Source: Margaritifera margaritifera
Taxonomy: Eukaryota; Mollusca; Bivalvia; Unionida; Margaritiferidae
Direction: 5' to 3'
NCBI GenBank assembly: GCA_029931535.1
Contig: JAQPZY010001561.1
Span: 1,154,501-1,218,500 of the forward strand
DNA: 64,000 bases
Made by a program: the position numbers and the translations under genes. Shown piece by piece: positions 21,750 through 37,000 of the stretch; position 1 is the first letter of the stretch, and every line of letters begins with the position of its first letter. The notes under the pieces are model-generated. The model worked only from the letters and a program-made list of their open reading frames with translations. It had not been told where the DNA came from and did not search any database.

Positions 21750-22864
21750 AATCAAGTTTAAATACTATACTGCCGACACAGCAATGGAAATTTATTATGT
21801 ATTTCATGAGATATTGAAAACTATAAGTGAGAGAAAAATGATATCACCACAGTGGCGACACCATTATTTTCACCACAGTGGCGGTATCATTTTTGGAACC
21901 ACTTTCTTTTCTCAATTACGAAATATACCTGCCCTTATGTATGCTATTCGAACCTGTATTTCCATATTTAGGCATATTGTTCTTCTTTTTCTTCTCTCTC
22001 TCTCTCTTCGCGAGGATGAACATATCTTAAAATGTGTCAAGTTTGTACTGTAAACCCTATAGTATACATTTATTTAACCAAACGAACTCCACTCAACAAT
22101 TAGTAGGCTTCAAGTATTAAGTTTTTAAAATTAGCTTTCCACATAAATCCTGCAAATTATTAGTAACTGAACATACATGACCTGTTGCTATTCGATATTC
22201 TGTGTCACCCAAACAGTATCGTATGCCTTTTACACTCTACGACAAACGGACACATTGTTAGGGAAAACACTTGGTTAAATATAGTAATAAAATTGGTTAA
22301 CTAGCGATTCAAATTTCAACACAATCATAATCATGTTTGAAAACGACGGAGAAATTGGGCATTGATGAGTGTTGATTGCAAACCGAAATTAAGTGACAAT
22401 CAAAATTTGGGTGCAGCGTCTGTTACCGAAATAGACTGCAAGCTTGACAAGGAAAAATTTCACGTTTGTATGCAGGAATGAATGAAATAAAGAACAAAAA
22501 TTCATACAAGTAATCTCACACTCATTAAAATCTTTCGTTTAAAGCTCTTACGCTGTGAAATCTATCGGATGTGACCGCTCTGTGATATTTTTACAGTATC
22601 CCCACCGAAACAATGTTCACAGTATCAATACGCGCAAGTATGTGTTATCGAAAACACAATTCTCTTCATTTTTAGTTGAAAACAGTCATTAATTTGAAAA
22701 AATACACATTATGAAACATTATTTGTACGAACTAAATTTGTAAAGGTCGCTGTCCTAAAATTATTGTAAATTTCGGATCTTCTTTTGATGGATGTAGTAA
22801 TGCAGCCATTAATCGCATTGACACAGAATGGAGAAAACAATCCTTGCAAATCAACGGTGTTTGC

Positions 22865-22948
<84 letters not shown>

Positions 22949-23147
22949 TAAAATGAAATTCTACGTTTTTTATACAAAGGAGGAAGAATATTGACAATTA
23001 GATAGAGGGATATGATATAAAACAGATACTATCCTTATATTAAAATACAAATCTTTGAAGGCCTACCAAGACAGGGACAAAAATGATAACAAAATGTAAG
23101 AAAATATATGTATAATTTATATGGCAGAAAGATTATAAAGAAATTAC
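21750..23147. other. Intron immediately after the giant mucin exon
   Basis: AT-rich, with a (TA)n microsatellite at 22868-22947. No other feature is supported. Confidence 0.6.
22868..22947. repeat. (TA)n microsatellite
   Basis: About 40 TA units, uninterrupted. Confidence 0.95.
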
Positions 23148-26100
23148 CTATATTTGGTGCTTCAGAAGGGTACAGCTTAGTAGGTAGGAATGTAGTTCTC
23201 GCTGATGCATTGGTACTAACTGTCGACGGAGCTCCTTTCCTAGATATGGAACTTGTCATTGTAGATGTACTTCCTGTTGGAGTGGTCCAGGATGATAATG
23301 ATATTTCTGATGTTGATGTTGGAATTGTTGTTGTTAGAGTGCTACTAGCAGTCGAAGCAGTTTCCTTTGCAGATGACGCACCTGGCACTGCAATTGTACT
23401 TTCTGTAGGATTGGTACCAAATGTTGATATTGTTGACGTTGCAGATGCGAGACGTGTCCTTGTAGTAGTACCGGCTGTAGGAATGGTACTATCTGTAGAC
23501 GATGGTCCTGATGTAGGTGTTCTTGTAGTTGTACTGGCTGTTGGATAAGTACTAACTGTCGACGATGGTCCTGATGTAGGTGTTGGACTTGTTCTTGTGG
23601 TTGTATTGGCTGTTGGAATAGAACTAGCTGCTGACGATGGACTTGATGCAGGTATTGGACTTGTTTTAATTGAACCAGGTGTTGATGATGGTCCTGATGT
23701 ACGAGTTGGAGGTGTTCTTGTAGTTGTACTGGCTGTTGGAATGGTGTCATCTCTAGACGTTGGTCCTGATGAAAGTGTGGGACTTGTTTGTTTAGTTGTA
23801 CTGGCTGTTTGAATGGTACTAGCTGTTGACAATGGTCCTGATGTAGGTGTTTGACTTGTTCTTGTAGTTGTACTGACTGTTGCATTAGTAGTAACTGTCG
23901 ACGATGATCCTGTTGTAGGAGTTGTACTTGTTCTTATAGTTGTACTGACTGTTGGATTAGTACTAGCTGTCGACGATGGTCCTGATGTAGGTGTTGGACT
24001 TGTTCTTGTGGTTGTATTGGCTGTTGGAATGGAAGTAACTGTTGAGGATGGTCCTGATGCAGGTGTCAGACTTGTTCTTGTAGTTGTACTGGCTGTAGGA
24101 AAGGTACTAGCTGTTGACGATGGTCCTGATGTAGTTGTTGGACTAGTTCTTGTGGTTGTATTGACTGTTGAAATGGAACTTGCTGTTGACGATGGACCTG
24201 ATGTAGGTGTTGGACTTGTTGCTGTGGCTGTATCGGTTGTTTTAATAGAACTCGGTGCTGATGATGGTCCTGATGTAGGAACTGGAGTTCTTGTAGTTGT
24301 ACTGGCTATTGGAATGGTACTAGTTGTTGACGACACTCCTAATGTAGGTGTGGGACGTGCTATTATAGTTGTACTGACTATTTGGATGCTACTAGCTGTT
24401 GACGATGGAGGTTTTGGACTTGTTTCTGTTGTTGTATCGGCTGTTTTAATAGAACTAGGTGTTGATGATGGTCCAGATGTAGGAGTTGGAGGTGTTCTTG
24501 TAGGTGTACTGGCTGTTGGAATGGTACTATCTCTAGACGTAGGTCCTGATGAAGGTGTGGGACTTGTTTGTCTAGTTGTACTGGCTGTTGGAATGGTACT
24601 AGCTGTTGACGATGATCCTGTTGTACGTGTTGGACTTGTTCTTGTAAATGTACTGGCTGTCGGATTAGTACTAACTGTCGACGATGGACCTGATGTAGGT
24701 GTTGCACTTGCTCTTGTGGTTGTATTGGCTGTTGGAATGGAACCAGCTGTTGACGATTGACCGGAAGTAGGTTTTGGACTTGTTCCTGTGGTTGCATCGG
24801 CTGTTTTAATAGAACCAGGTGTTGATGATGGTCCTGATGTAGGAGTTGGAGGTGTTCTTGTAGTTGTTCTGGCTGTTGTAATGGTACCATCTCTAGATGT
24901 TGGTCCTGATGAAAGCGTGCGACTTGTTTGTCTAGTTGTACTGGCTGTTTGAATGGTACTAGCTGTTGACGATGGTCGTGATGTAGGTGACGGACTTGTT
25001 CTTGATGTTGTGCTGGCTGTTGGAATCGTACTAGTTGTCGAAGATTGTCCTGATGTAGGTGTTGGACTTGTTCTTGTAGTTGCACTGGCAGATGGATTAG
25101 TGCTAACTGTCGACAATGGTAGTGATGTAGGTGTTGAACTTGTTCTTGTGGTTGTACCCGCTGTTGGAATGGAACTAGCTGTTGACGAAGGACCTGATAT
25201 AGGTGTGATATTTGTTGCTGTAGTTGTAATGCCTGTTGGAATTGTACTCGCTGTCAACGATATACCTGATGTAGGTTTTGGACTTGTTTCTGTGGTTGTA
25301 TCGGCTGCTTTAATAGAACTAGGTGTTGATGACGGTCCTGATGTAGGAGTTGGAAGTGTTCTTGTAGTTGTACTGGCTGTTGGAATGGTACCATCTCTAG
25401 ACGTTGGTCCTGATGAACTTGTGGGACTTGTTTGTCTAGTTGTACTGGCTGTTGGAATGGTACTATCTATTGACGATGGTCCTGATGAAGGTGTCAGACT
25501 TGTTCTTGTAGTTCTACTGGTTGTAGGAAAGGTACTAGCTGTTGACAATGGTCCTGATGTAGGTGTTGGAATTTTTCTTGTGGTTGTATTGGCTGTCGAA
25601 ATGGAACTAGCTGTTGACGATGGACCTGATGTAGGCGTTGGACCTGTTGCTGTGGCTGTATCGGCTGTTTTAATAGTACTAGGTGTTGATGATTGTCCTG
25701 ATGTAGGAGTTGGTGTTCTTGTAGTTGTCCTGGCTGTTGGAATGGTACTGTCTCTAGACGTAGGTCCTGATGAAGGTGAGGGATTTGTTTGTCTTGTTGT
25801 AGTGGCTGTTGGAATGGTAATAGCTTTTGACGATGGTCCTGATGTAGGTTTTGGACTTGTTCTTGTAGTTGTACTGTCTGTTGGATTAGTACTAACTGTC
25901 GACGATGGTCCTGATTTAGGTGTTGGACTTGTTCTTGTGGTTGTACCCGCTGTTGGAATGGAACTAGCTGTTGATACTGGACCTGATGTAGGCGTGGGAC
26001 TTGTTGCCGTTTTTGTAATGGCTCTTGGAATTGTACTCGGTGTCAACGATGTACCTGATGTAGGTGTCGGACTTGTTCCTGTGGCTCTATTGGCTGTTTT

Positions 26101-28000
26101 AATTGAACTTGGTGTTGATGATGGTCCTGATGTAGTTGTACTGGCTTTTGGAATGGTACTAGTTGTTGACGATACTCCTAATGTAGGTGTGGGACTTTGT
26201 CTTGTAGTTGTACTGGCTGTTGGGATGCTACTAGCTGTTGACGATGGACCTGATGTAGCCGTGGCACTGGTTTGTGTAGTTGTACTGGTTGTTGGAATGG
26301 TACTCGCTGTCGACAAAGTACCTGATGTAGGTGTTGGACTTGTTCCTGTGGTTGTATCGGCTGTTTTAGTAGAACTAGGTCTTGATGATAATTCTGATGT
26401 AGGAGTTGGAGCTGTCCTTGTAGTTGAACTGGCTGTTGGAATGGGACTAGCTGGTGACGATGATCCTGATGTATGTGTTGGACTTGTTTGTGTAGTTGTA
26501 CTGGCTGTTGGAATGGGACTAGGTGTCGACGTTGGTCCTGATGTAGGTTTGGGGTTTGTTGCTGTAGATGTACTGACTGTTGGATTAGAAGTAACTGTCG
26601 ACGATGGTCCTGATGTAGGTGACGGACTTGTTCTTGAGGTTGTACTGGCTGTTGGAATCGTACTAGCTGTCGAAGATTGTCCTGATGTAGGTGTTGGACC
26701 TGTGCCTGCAGTTGTACTGGCACTTGGATTAGTACTAACTCTCGACAATAGTAGTGATGTAGGTGTTAAACTTGTTCTTGTGTCTGTACCCGCTATTGGA
26801 ATGGAAATAGTTGTTGACGATGGACCTGATACAGGTGTGGGATTTGTTGCTGTAGTTGTAATGCCTGTTGGAATTGTACTCGCCGTCAACGATATACCTG
26901 ATGTAGGTTTTTGACTTGTTTCTGTGGTTGTATCGGCTGTTTTAATAGAACTAGGTGTTGATGATTGTTCTGATGTAGGAGTTGGAGGTGTTGTTGTAGT
27001 TGTACTGGCTGTTGGAATGGTACTATCTCTAGACGTTGGTCCTGATGAAGGTGTGGGACTTGTTTGTCTAGTTGTACTGGCTGTTGGAATGGTACTAGCT
27101 GTTGACAATGATCCAGTTGTAGATGTTGGATTTGTTCTTGTAGTTGTACTGGCTGTTGGATTAGTACTAACTGTCGACGATGATCCTGTTGTTGGTGTTG
27201 TGCTTGTTCTTGTAATTGTACTGACTGTTGGACTAGTACTAACTGTCGACAATATACTTGATGTAGATATTTGACTTGTCCTTGTGGTTGTATTGGGTGT
27301 TGGAATGGAGCTAGCTGTTAGCGATTTACCTGATGTGGGTGTTGGATTTGTTGCTGTGGTTGTATCGGCTGTTTTAATATAACCAGGTGTTGATGACGGT
27401 CCTGATGTAGGAGTTGGAGGTATTCTTGTAGTTGTACTGTCTGTTGGAATTGTACCATCTCTAGACGTTGGCCCTGATGAAAGTGTCCGACTTGTTTGTC
27501 TAGTTGTACTGGCTGTTTGAATGGTACCAGCTGTTGACGATTGTCTTGATGTAGGCGACGGACTTGTTCTTGAGGTTGTGCTGGCTGTTTGAATCGTACT
27601 AGCTGTCGAAGATTGTCCTGATGTAGGTGTTGGACTTGGTCTTGTAGTTGTACTTTCAGGTGGATTAGTAATAACTGTCGACAATGGTAGTGATGTAGGT
27701 GTTGGAATTTTTCTTGTTGTTGTACCCGCTGTTGAAATGGAACTAGTTGTTGATGATGGACCTGATGTAGGTGTGGGATTTGTTGCTGTATTTGTAATGC
27801 CTGTTGGAATTGTACTCGCTGTCAACGATATACCTGATGGAGGTTTTGGACTTGTTTCTGTGGTTGTATCGGCTGTTTTAATAGAACTAGGTGTTGATGA
27901 TTGTCCTGGTGTAAGAGTTGGAGGTGTTCTTGTAGTTGTACTGGCTGTTGGAATGGTACTATCTCTGGACGCTGGTCGTGATGAAGGTGTGGAACTTGTT
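23148..28000 (-). repeat. Diverged C-terminal edge of the mucin array
   Basis: The 72-bp monomers are still in register but differ from one another, and the 2,232-bp pattern seen further up is not recognisable. Spacer-like variants and irregular lengths occur, and the last monomers grade into non-repetitive sequence (KGAPSTVSTNASARTTFLPT). This is typical of the ageing edge of a tandem array. Confidence 0.8.
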
Positions 28001-31000
28001 TGACTAGTTGTACTGGCTGTTGGAATGGTACTAGCTGTTGACGATGATCCTGTTGTATGTATTGTACTTGTTCTTGTAGTTGTACTGGCTGTTGGATTAG
28101 TAGTAACTGCCGACGATGGTCCCGATGTAGGTGTTGGACTTGTTCTTGTGGTTGTATCTTCTGTTTCGATAGAACTAGTTGTTGATGATGGTCCTGATGT
28201 AGGAGTTGGAGGTGTTCTTGTAGTTGTACTGGCTGTTTGAATGGTGCTATCTCTAGACGTTGGTCCTGGTGAAGGTGTGGGACTTGTTTGTCTAGTTGTA
28301 CTGGCTGTTGGAATGGTACTAGCTGTTGACGATGATCCTGTTGTAGGTGTTGGACTTGTTCTTGTAGTTTTACTGGTCGTTGGATTAGTACTAACTGTCG
28401 ACGATGGTCCTGATGTAGGAGTTGAAGCTGTCCTTGTAGTTGAACTGGCTGTTGGAATGGTACTAGCTGATGACGATGGTCCTGATGCAGGTGTTGGACT
28501 TGTTTGTCTAGTTGTACTGGCTGTTGGAATGGGACTAGGTGTCGAGGTGGGGTTTGTTGCTGTAGATGTACTCACTGTTGAATTAGTAGTAACTGTCGAC
28601 GATGGTCCTGATGTAGGTAACGGACTTGTTCTTGAGGTTATGCTGGTTGTTGGAATCGTTCTAGCTGTCGTAGAGTGTCCTGATGTAGGTGTTGGAATTG
28701 TTCTTGTAGTTGTACTGGCAATTGGATTAGTACTAACTGTCGACGATGGTAGTGATGTAGGTGTTTGACTTTTTCTTGTGGTTGTACCCGCTGTTGGAAT
28801 GGAAATAGTTGTTGACGATGGACCTGATATAGGTGTTGGATTTGTTGCTGTAGTTGTAGTGCCTGTTGGAATTGTACTCGCTGTCAACGATATCCTTGAT
28901 GTAGGTTTTTGACTTGTTTCTGTGGTTGTATCGGCTGTTTTAATAGAACTAGGTGTTGATGATGGTCCTGATGTAGGAGTTGGAGGTGTTCTTGTAGTTG
29001 TACTGGCTGTTGGAATGGTACTATCTCTAGACGTTGGTCCTGATGAAGGTGTGGGACTTGTTTGTCTAGTTGTACTGGCTGTTGGAATGGTACTGGCTGT
29101 TGACGATGATCCTGTTGTAGGTGTTGGACTTGTTCTTGTAGTTGTACTGGCTGTTGTAATGGAACTACCTGTTGACGATGGACCTGATGTTGGTTTTGGA
29201 CTTGTTTCTGTGGCTGTATCGGGTGTTTTAAAAGGACTAGGTGTTGATGATTGTCCTGTTGTAGGAGTTGGAGGTGTTCTTGTTGTTGTACTGGCTGTTG
29301 GATTAGTAGTAACTGTCGACGATGATCCTGTTATGGGTGTTGTACTTGTTCTTGTAGTTGTACTGACTATTGGATGAGTACTAACTGTCGACGATGATCC
29401 CAATGTTGGTGTGGGACTTGTACTTGTTGTTTTACTGGCAGTTTGATTAGTATTAACTGTCGACAATGGTAGTGATGTAGGTGTTGGACTTGATCTTGTG
29501 GTTGCACCCGCTGTTGGAATGGAAATAGTTGTCGACGATGGTCCTGATATAGGAGTTGGAGCTGTCCTTGTAGTTGAACTGGCTGTTGGAATGGTACTAG
29601 CTGTTGACGATGGTCCTGATGCAGGTGTTGGACTTGTTTGTCTAGTTGTACTGGCTGTTGGAATGGGACTAGGTGTCGACGTTGATCCTGATGTAGGTTT
29701 GGGGTTTGTTGCTGTAGATGTACTGACTGTTGGATTCGTAGTAACTGTCGACGATGGTCCCGATGTAGGTGACGGACTTGGTCTTGAGGTTGTATTAGCT
29801 GTTGGAATGGTAATAGCTGTCGAAGATTGTTCTGATGTAGGTGTTGGACTTGTTCTTGTAGTTGTACTGGGAGTTGGATTAGTACTAACTGTCGACGATG
29901 GTAGTGATGTAGGTGTTGGACTTGTTCTTATGGTTGTTCCCGCTGTTGGAATGGAAATAGTTGTTGACGATGGACCTGATATAGGTGTTGGATTTGTTGC
30001 TGTAGTTGTAATGCCTGTTGGAATTGTACTCGCTGTCAACGATATACCTGACGCAGGTTTTGGACTTGTTTCTGTTTTTGTATCGGCTGATTTAATAGAA
30101 CTAGGTGTTGATGATGGTCCTGATGTAGGAGTTGGAGGTGTTCTTGTAGTTGTACTGGCTGTTTGAATGGTACTATCTCTAGACGTTGGTCCTGATTGAG
30201 GTGTGGGACTTGTTTGTCTAGTTGTACTGGCTGTTGGAATGTGACTAGGTGTCGACGTTGGTCCTGATGTTGGTTTGGTGTTTGTTGCTGTAGATGTACT
30301 GACTGTTGGATTAGTAGTAACTGTCGACGATGGACCTGATGTAGGTGACGGACTTGTTCTTGTAGTTGAACTGGCTGTTTCAATGGTACTAGTTGTTGAT
30401 GATGGTCCTGATGTAGGAGTTGGAGGTGTTCTTGTAGTTGTACTGGCTGTTTGAATGGTGCTATCTCTAGACGTTGGTCCTGGTGAAGGTGTGGGACTTG
30501 TTTGTCTAGTTGTACTGGCTGTTGGAATGGTACTAGCTGTTGACGATGATCCTGTTGTAGGTGTTGGACTTGTTCTTGTAGTTTTACTGGTCGTTGGATT
30601 AGTACTAACTGTCGACGATGGTCCTGATGTAGGAGTTGGAGCTGTCCTTGTAGTTGAACTGGCTGTTGGAATGGTACTAGCTGTTGACGATGGTCCTGAT
30701 GCAGGTGTTGGACTTGTTTGTCTAGTTGTACTGGCTGTTGGAATGGGACTAGGTGTCGACGTTGGTCCTGATGTAGGTTTGGGGTTTGTTGCTGTAGATG
30801 TATTCACTGTCACTGTTGAATTAGTAGTAACTGTCGACGATGGTCCTGATGTAGGAGTTGGAGCTGTCCTTGTAGTTGAACTGGCTGTTGGAATGGTACT
30901 AGCTGTTGACGATGGTCCTGATGCAGGTGTTGGACTTGTTTGTCTAGTTGTACTGGCTGTTGGAATGGGACTAGGTGTCGAGGTGGGGTTTGTTGCTGTA

Positions 31001-34000
31001 GATGTACTCACTGTTGAATTAGTAGTAACTGTCGACGATGGTCCTGATGTAGGTAACGGACTTGTTCTTGAGGTTATGCTGGTTGTTGGAATCGTTCTAG
31101 CTGTCGTAGAGTGTCCTGATGTAGGTGTTGGAATTGTTCTTGTAGTTGTACTGGCAATTGGATTAGTACTAACTGTCGACGATGGTAGTGATGTAGGTGT
31201 TTGACTTTTTCTTGTGGTTGTACCCGCTGTTGGAATGGAAATAGTTGTTGATGATGGACCTGATATAGGTGTTGGATTTGTTGCTGTAGTTGTAGTGCCT
31301 GTTGGAATTGTACTCGCTGTCAACGATATACTTGATGTAGGTTTTTGACTTGTTTCTGTGGTTGTATCGGCTGTTTTAATAGAACTAGGTGTTGATGATG
31401 GTCCTGATGTAGGAGTTGGAGGTGTTCTTGTAGTTGTACTGGCTGTTGGAATGGTACTATCTCTAGACGTTGGTCCTGATGAAGGTGTGGGACTTGTTTG
31501 TCTAGTTGTACTGGCTGTTGGAATGGTACTGGCTGTTGACGATGATCCTGTTGTAGGTATTGGACTTGTTCTTGTAGTTGTACTGGCTGTTGTAATGGAA
31601 CTACCTGTTGACGATGGACCTGATGTTGGTTTTGGACTTGTTTCTGTGGCTGTATCGGGTGTTTTAAAAGGACTAGGTGTTGATGATTGTCCTGTTGTAG
31701 GAGTTGGAGGTGTTCTTGTTGTTGTACTGGCTGTTGGATTAGTAGTAACTGTCGACGATGATCCTGTTATGCGTGTTGTACTTGTTCTTGTAGTTGTACT
31801 GACTATTGGATGAGTACTAACTGTCGACGATGATCCCAATGTTGGTGTGGGACTTGTACTTGTTGTTTTACTGGCAGTTTGATTAGTATTAACTGTCGAC
31901 AATGGTAGTGATGTAGGTGTTGGACTTGATCTTGTGGTTGCACCCGCTGTTGGAATGGAAATAGTTGTCGACGATGGTCCTGATATAGGAGTTGGAGCTG
32001 TCCTTGTAGTTGAACTGGCTGTTGGAATGGTACTAGCTGTTGACGATGGTCCTGATGCAGGTGTTGGACTTGTTTGTCTAGTTGTACTGGCTGTTGGAAT
32101 GGGACTAGGTGTCGACGTTGGTCCTGATGTAGGTTTGGGGTTTGTTGCTGTAGATGTACTGACTGTTGGATTCGTAGTAACTGTCGACGATGGTCCCGAT
32201 GTAGGTGACGGACTTGGTCTTGAGGTTGTATTGGCTGTTGGAATGGTAATAGCTGTCGAAGATTGTTCTGATGTAGGTGTTGGACTTGTTCTTGTAGTTG
32301 TACTGGGAGTTGGATTAGTACTAACTGTCGACGATGGTAGTGATGTAGGTGTTGGACTTGTTCTTATGGTTGTTCCCGCTGTTGGAATGGAAATAGTTGT
32401 TGACGATGGACCTGATATAGGTGTCGGATTTGTTGCTGTAGTTGTAATGCCTGTTGGAATTGTACTCGCTGTCAACGATATACCTGACGCAGGTTTTGGA
32501 CTTGTTTCTGTTTTTGTATCGGCTGATTTAATAGAACTAGGTGTTGATGATGGTCCTGATGTAGGAGTTGGAGGTGTTCTTGTAGTTGTACTGGCTGTTT
32601 GAATGGTACTATCTCTAGACGTTGGTCCTGATTGAGGTGTGGGACTTGTTTGTCTAGTTGTACTGGCTGTTGGAATGTGACTAGGTGTCGACGTTGGTCC
32701 TGATGTTGGTTTGGTGTTTGTTGCTGTAGATGTACTGACTGTTGGATTAGTAGTAACTGTCGACGATGGACCTGATGTAGGTGACGGACTTGTTCTTGTA
32801 GTTGAACTGGCTGTTTCAATGGTACTAGTTGTTGATGATGGTCCTGATGTAGGAGTTGGAGGTGTTCTTGTAGTTGTACTGGCTGTTTGAATGGTGCTAT
32901 CTCTAGACGTTGGTCCTGGTGAAGGTGTGGGACTTGTTTGTCTAGTTGTACTGGCTGTTGGAATGGTACTAGCTGTTGACGATGATCCTGTTGTAGGTGT
33001 TGGACTTGTTCTTGTAGTTTTACTGGTCGTTGGATTAGTACTAACTGTCGACGATGGTCCTGATGTAGGAGTTGGAGCTGTCCTTGTAGTTGAACTGGCT
33101 GTTGGAATGGTACTAGCTGTTGACGATGGTCCTGATGCAGGTGTTGGACTTGTTTGTCTAGTTGTACTGGCTGTTGGAATGGGACTAGGTGTCGACGTTG
33201 GTCCTGATGTAGGTTTGGGGTTTGTTGCTGTAGATGTACTCACTGTTGAATTAGTAGTAACTGTCGACGATGGTCCTGATGTAGGTGACGGACTTGTTCT
33301 TGAGGTTATGCTGGTTGTTGGAATCGTTCTAGCTGTCGTAGAGTGTCCTGATGTAGGTGTTGGAATTGTTCTTGTAGTTGTACTGGCAATTGGATTAGTA
33401 CTAACTGTCGACGATGGTAGTGATGTAGGTGTTTGACTTTTTCTTGTGGTTGTACCCGCTGTTGGAATGGAAATAGTTGTTGACGATGGACCTGATATAG
33501 GTGTTGGATTTGTTGCTGTAGTTGTAGTGCCTGTTGGAATTGTACTCGCTGTCAACGATATACTTGATGTAAGTTTTGGACTTGTTTCTGTGGTTGTATC
33601 GGCTGTTTTAATAGAACTAGGTGTTGATGATGGTCCTGATGTAGGAGTTGGAGGTGTTCTTGTAGTTGTACTGGCTGTTGGAATGGTACTATCTCTAGAC
33701 GTTGGTCCTGATGAAGGTGTGGGACTTGTTTGTCTAGTTGTACTGGCTGTTGGAATGGTACTGGCTGTTGACGATGATCCTGTTGTAGGTATTGGACTTG
33801 TTCTTGTAGTTGTACTGGCTGTTGTAATGGAACTACCTGTTGACGATGGACCTGATGTTGGTTTTGGACTTGTTTCTGTGGCTGTATCGGGTGTTTTAAA
33901 AGGACTAGGTGTTGATGATTGTCCTGTTGTAGGAGTTGGAGGTGTTCTTGTTGTTGTACTGGCTGTTGGATTAGTAGTAACTGTCGACGATGATCCTGTT

Positions 34001-37000
34001 ATGGGTGTTGTACTTGTTCTTGTAGTTGTACTGACTATTGGATGAGTACTAACTGTCGACGATGATCCCAATGTTGGTGTGGGACTTGTACTTGTTGTTT
34101 TACTGGCAGTTTGATTAGTATTAACTGTCGACAATGGTAGTGATGTAGGTGTTGGACTTGATCTTGTGGTTGCACCCGCTGTTGGAATGGAACTAGTTGT
34201 CGACGATGGTCCTGATATAGGAGTTGGAGCTGTCCTTGTAGTTGAACTGGCTGTTGGAATGGTACTAGCTGTTGACGATGGTCCTGATGCAGGTGTTGGA
34301 CTTGTTTGTCTAGTTGTACTGGCTGTTGGAATGGGACTAGGTGTCGACGTTGGTCCTGATGTAGGTTTGGGGTTTGTTGCTGTAGATGTACTGACTGTTG
34401 GATTCGTAGTAACTGTCGACGATGGTCCCGATGTAGGTGACGGACTTGGTCTTGAGGTTGTATTGGCTGTTGGAATGGTAATAGCTGTCGAAGATTGTTC
34501 TGATGTAGGTGTTGGACTTGTTCTTGTAGTTGTACTGGGAGTTGGATTAGTACTAACTGTCGACGATGGTAGTGATGTAGGTGTTGGACTTGTTCTTATG
34601 GTTGTTCCCGCTGTTGGAATGGAAATAGTTGTTGACGATGGACCTGATATAGGTGTTGGATTTGTTGCTGTAGTTGTAATGCCTGTTGGAATTGTACTCG
34701 CTGTCAACGATATACCTGACGCAGGTTTTGGACTTGTTTCTGTTTTTGTATCGGCTGATTTAATAGAACTAGGTGTTGATGATGGTCCTGATGTAGGAGT
34801 TGGAGGTGTTCTTGTAGTTGTACTGGCTGTTTGAATGGTACTATCTCTAGACGTTGGTCCTGATTGAGGTGTGGGACTTGTTTGTCTAGTTGTACTGGCT
34901 GTTGGAATGTGACTAGGTGTCGACGTTGGTCCTGATGTTGGTTTGGTGTTTGTTGCTGTAGATGTACTGACTGTTGGATTAGTAGTAACTGTCGACGATG
35001 GACCTGATGTAGGTGACGGACTTGTTCTTGTAGTTGAACTGGCTGTTTCAGTGGTACTAGTTGTTGATGATGGTCCTGATGTAGGAGTTGGAGGTGTTCT
35101 TGTAGTTGTACTGGCTGTTTGAATGGTGCTATCTCTAGACGTTGGTCCTGGTGAAGGTGTGGGACTTGTTTGTCTAGTTGTACTGGCTGTTGGAATGGTA
35201 CTAGCTGTTGACGATGATCCTGTTGTAGGTGTTGGACTTGTTCTTGTAGTTTTACTGGTCGTTGGATTAGTACTAACTGTCGACGATGGTCCTGATGTAG
35301 GAGTTGGAGCTGTCCTTGTAGTTGAACTGGCTGTTGGAATGGTACTAGCTGTTGACGATGGTCCTGATGCAGGTGTTGGACTTGTTTGTCTAGTTGTACT
35401 GGCTGTTGGAATGGGACTAGGTGTCGACGTTGGTCCTGATGTAGGTTTGGGGTTTGTTGCTGTAGATGTATTCACTGTCACTGTTGAATTAGTAGTAACT
35501 GTCGACGATGGTCCTGATGTAGGTGACGGACTTGTTCTTGAGGTTATGCTGGTTGTTGGAATCGTTCTAGCTGTCGTAGAGTGTCCTGATGTAGGTGTTG
35601 GAATTGTTCTTGTAGTTGTACTGGCAATTGGATTAGTACTAACTGTCGACGATGGTAGTGATGTAGGTGTTTGACTTTTTCTTGTGGTTGTACCCGCTGT
35701 TGGAATGGAAATAGTTGTTGACGATGGACCTGATATAGGTGTTGGATTTGTTGCTGTAGTTGTAGTGCCTGTTGGAATTGTACTCGCTGTCAACGATATA
35801 CTTGATGTAGGTTTTGGACTTGTTTCTGTGGTTGTATCGGCTGTTTTAATAGAACTAGGTGTTGATGATGGTCCTGATGTAGGAGTTGGAGGTGTTCTTG
35901 TAGTTGTACTGGCTGTTGGAATGGTACTATCTCTAGACGTTGGTCCTGATGAAGGTGTGGGACTTGTTTGTCTAGTTGTACTGGCTGTTGGAATGGTACT
36001 GGCTGTTGACGATGATCCTGTTGTAGGTATTGGACTTGTTCTTGTAGTTGTACTGGCTGTTGGATTAGTAGTAACTGCCGACGATGGTCCCGATGTAGGT
36101 GTTGGACTTGTTCTTGTGGTTGTATCTTCTGTTTCGATAGAACTAGTTGTTGATGATGGTCCTGATGTAGGAGTTGGAGGTGTTCTTGTAGTTGTACTGG
36201 CTGTTTGAATGGTGCTATCTCTAGACGTTGGTCCTGGTGAAGGTGTGGGACTTGTTTGTCTAGTTGTACTGGCTGTTGGAATGGTACTAGCTGTTGACGA
36301 TGATCCTGTTGTAGGTGTTGGACTTGTTCTTGTAGTTTTACTGGTCGTTGGATTAGTACTAACTGTCGACGATGGTCCTGATGTAGGAGTTGGAGCTGTC
36401 CTTGTAGTTGAACTGGCTGTTGGAATGGTACTAGCTGTTGACGATGGTCCTGATGCAGGTGTTGGACTTGTTTGTCTAGTTGTACTGGCTGTTGGAATGG
36501 GACTAGGTGTCGAGGTGGGGTTTGTTGCTGTAGATGTACTCACTGTTGAATTAGTAGTAACTGTCGACGATGGTCCTGATGTAGGTAACGGACTTGTTCT
36601 TGAGGTTATGCTGGTTGTTGGAATCGTTCTAGCTGTCGTAGAGTGTCCTGATGTAGGTGTTGGAATTGTTCTTGTAGTTGTACTGGCAATTGGATTAGTA
36701 CTAACTGTCGACGATGGTAGTGATGTAGGTGTTTGACTTTTTCTTGTGGTTGTACCCGCTGTTGGAATGGAAATAGTTGTTGACGATGGACCTGATATAG
36801 GTGTTGGATTTGTTGCTGTAGTTGTAGTGCCTGTTGGAATTGTACTCGCTGTCAACGATATCCTTGATGTAGGTTTTCGACTTGTTTCTGTGGTTGTATC
36901 GGCTGTTTTAATAGAACTAGGTGTTGATGATGGTCCTGATGTAGGAGTTGGAGGTGTTCTTGTAATTGTACTGGCTGTTGGAATGGTACTATCTCTAGAC

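Noticed and set aside
24953..26914. 653-residue plus-strand open frame rich in Val, Gly and Asp
   Set aside because: It is antisense to the mucin exon and exists because the 72-bp monomer lacks stops in that frame. It has no splice support, no signal peptide and no domain, and breaks at different places in otherwise identical units.
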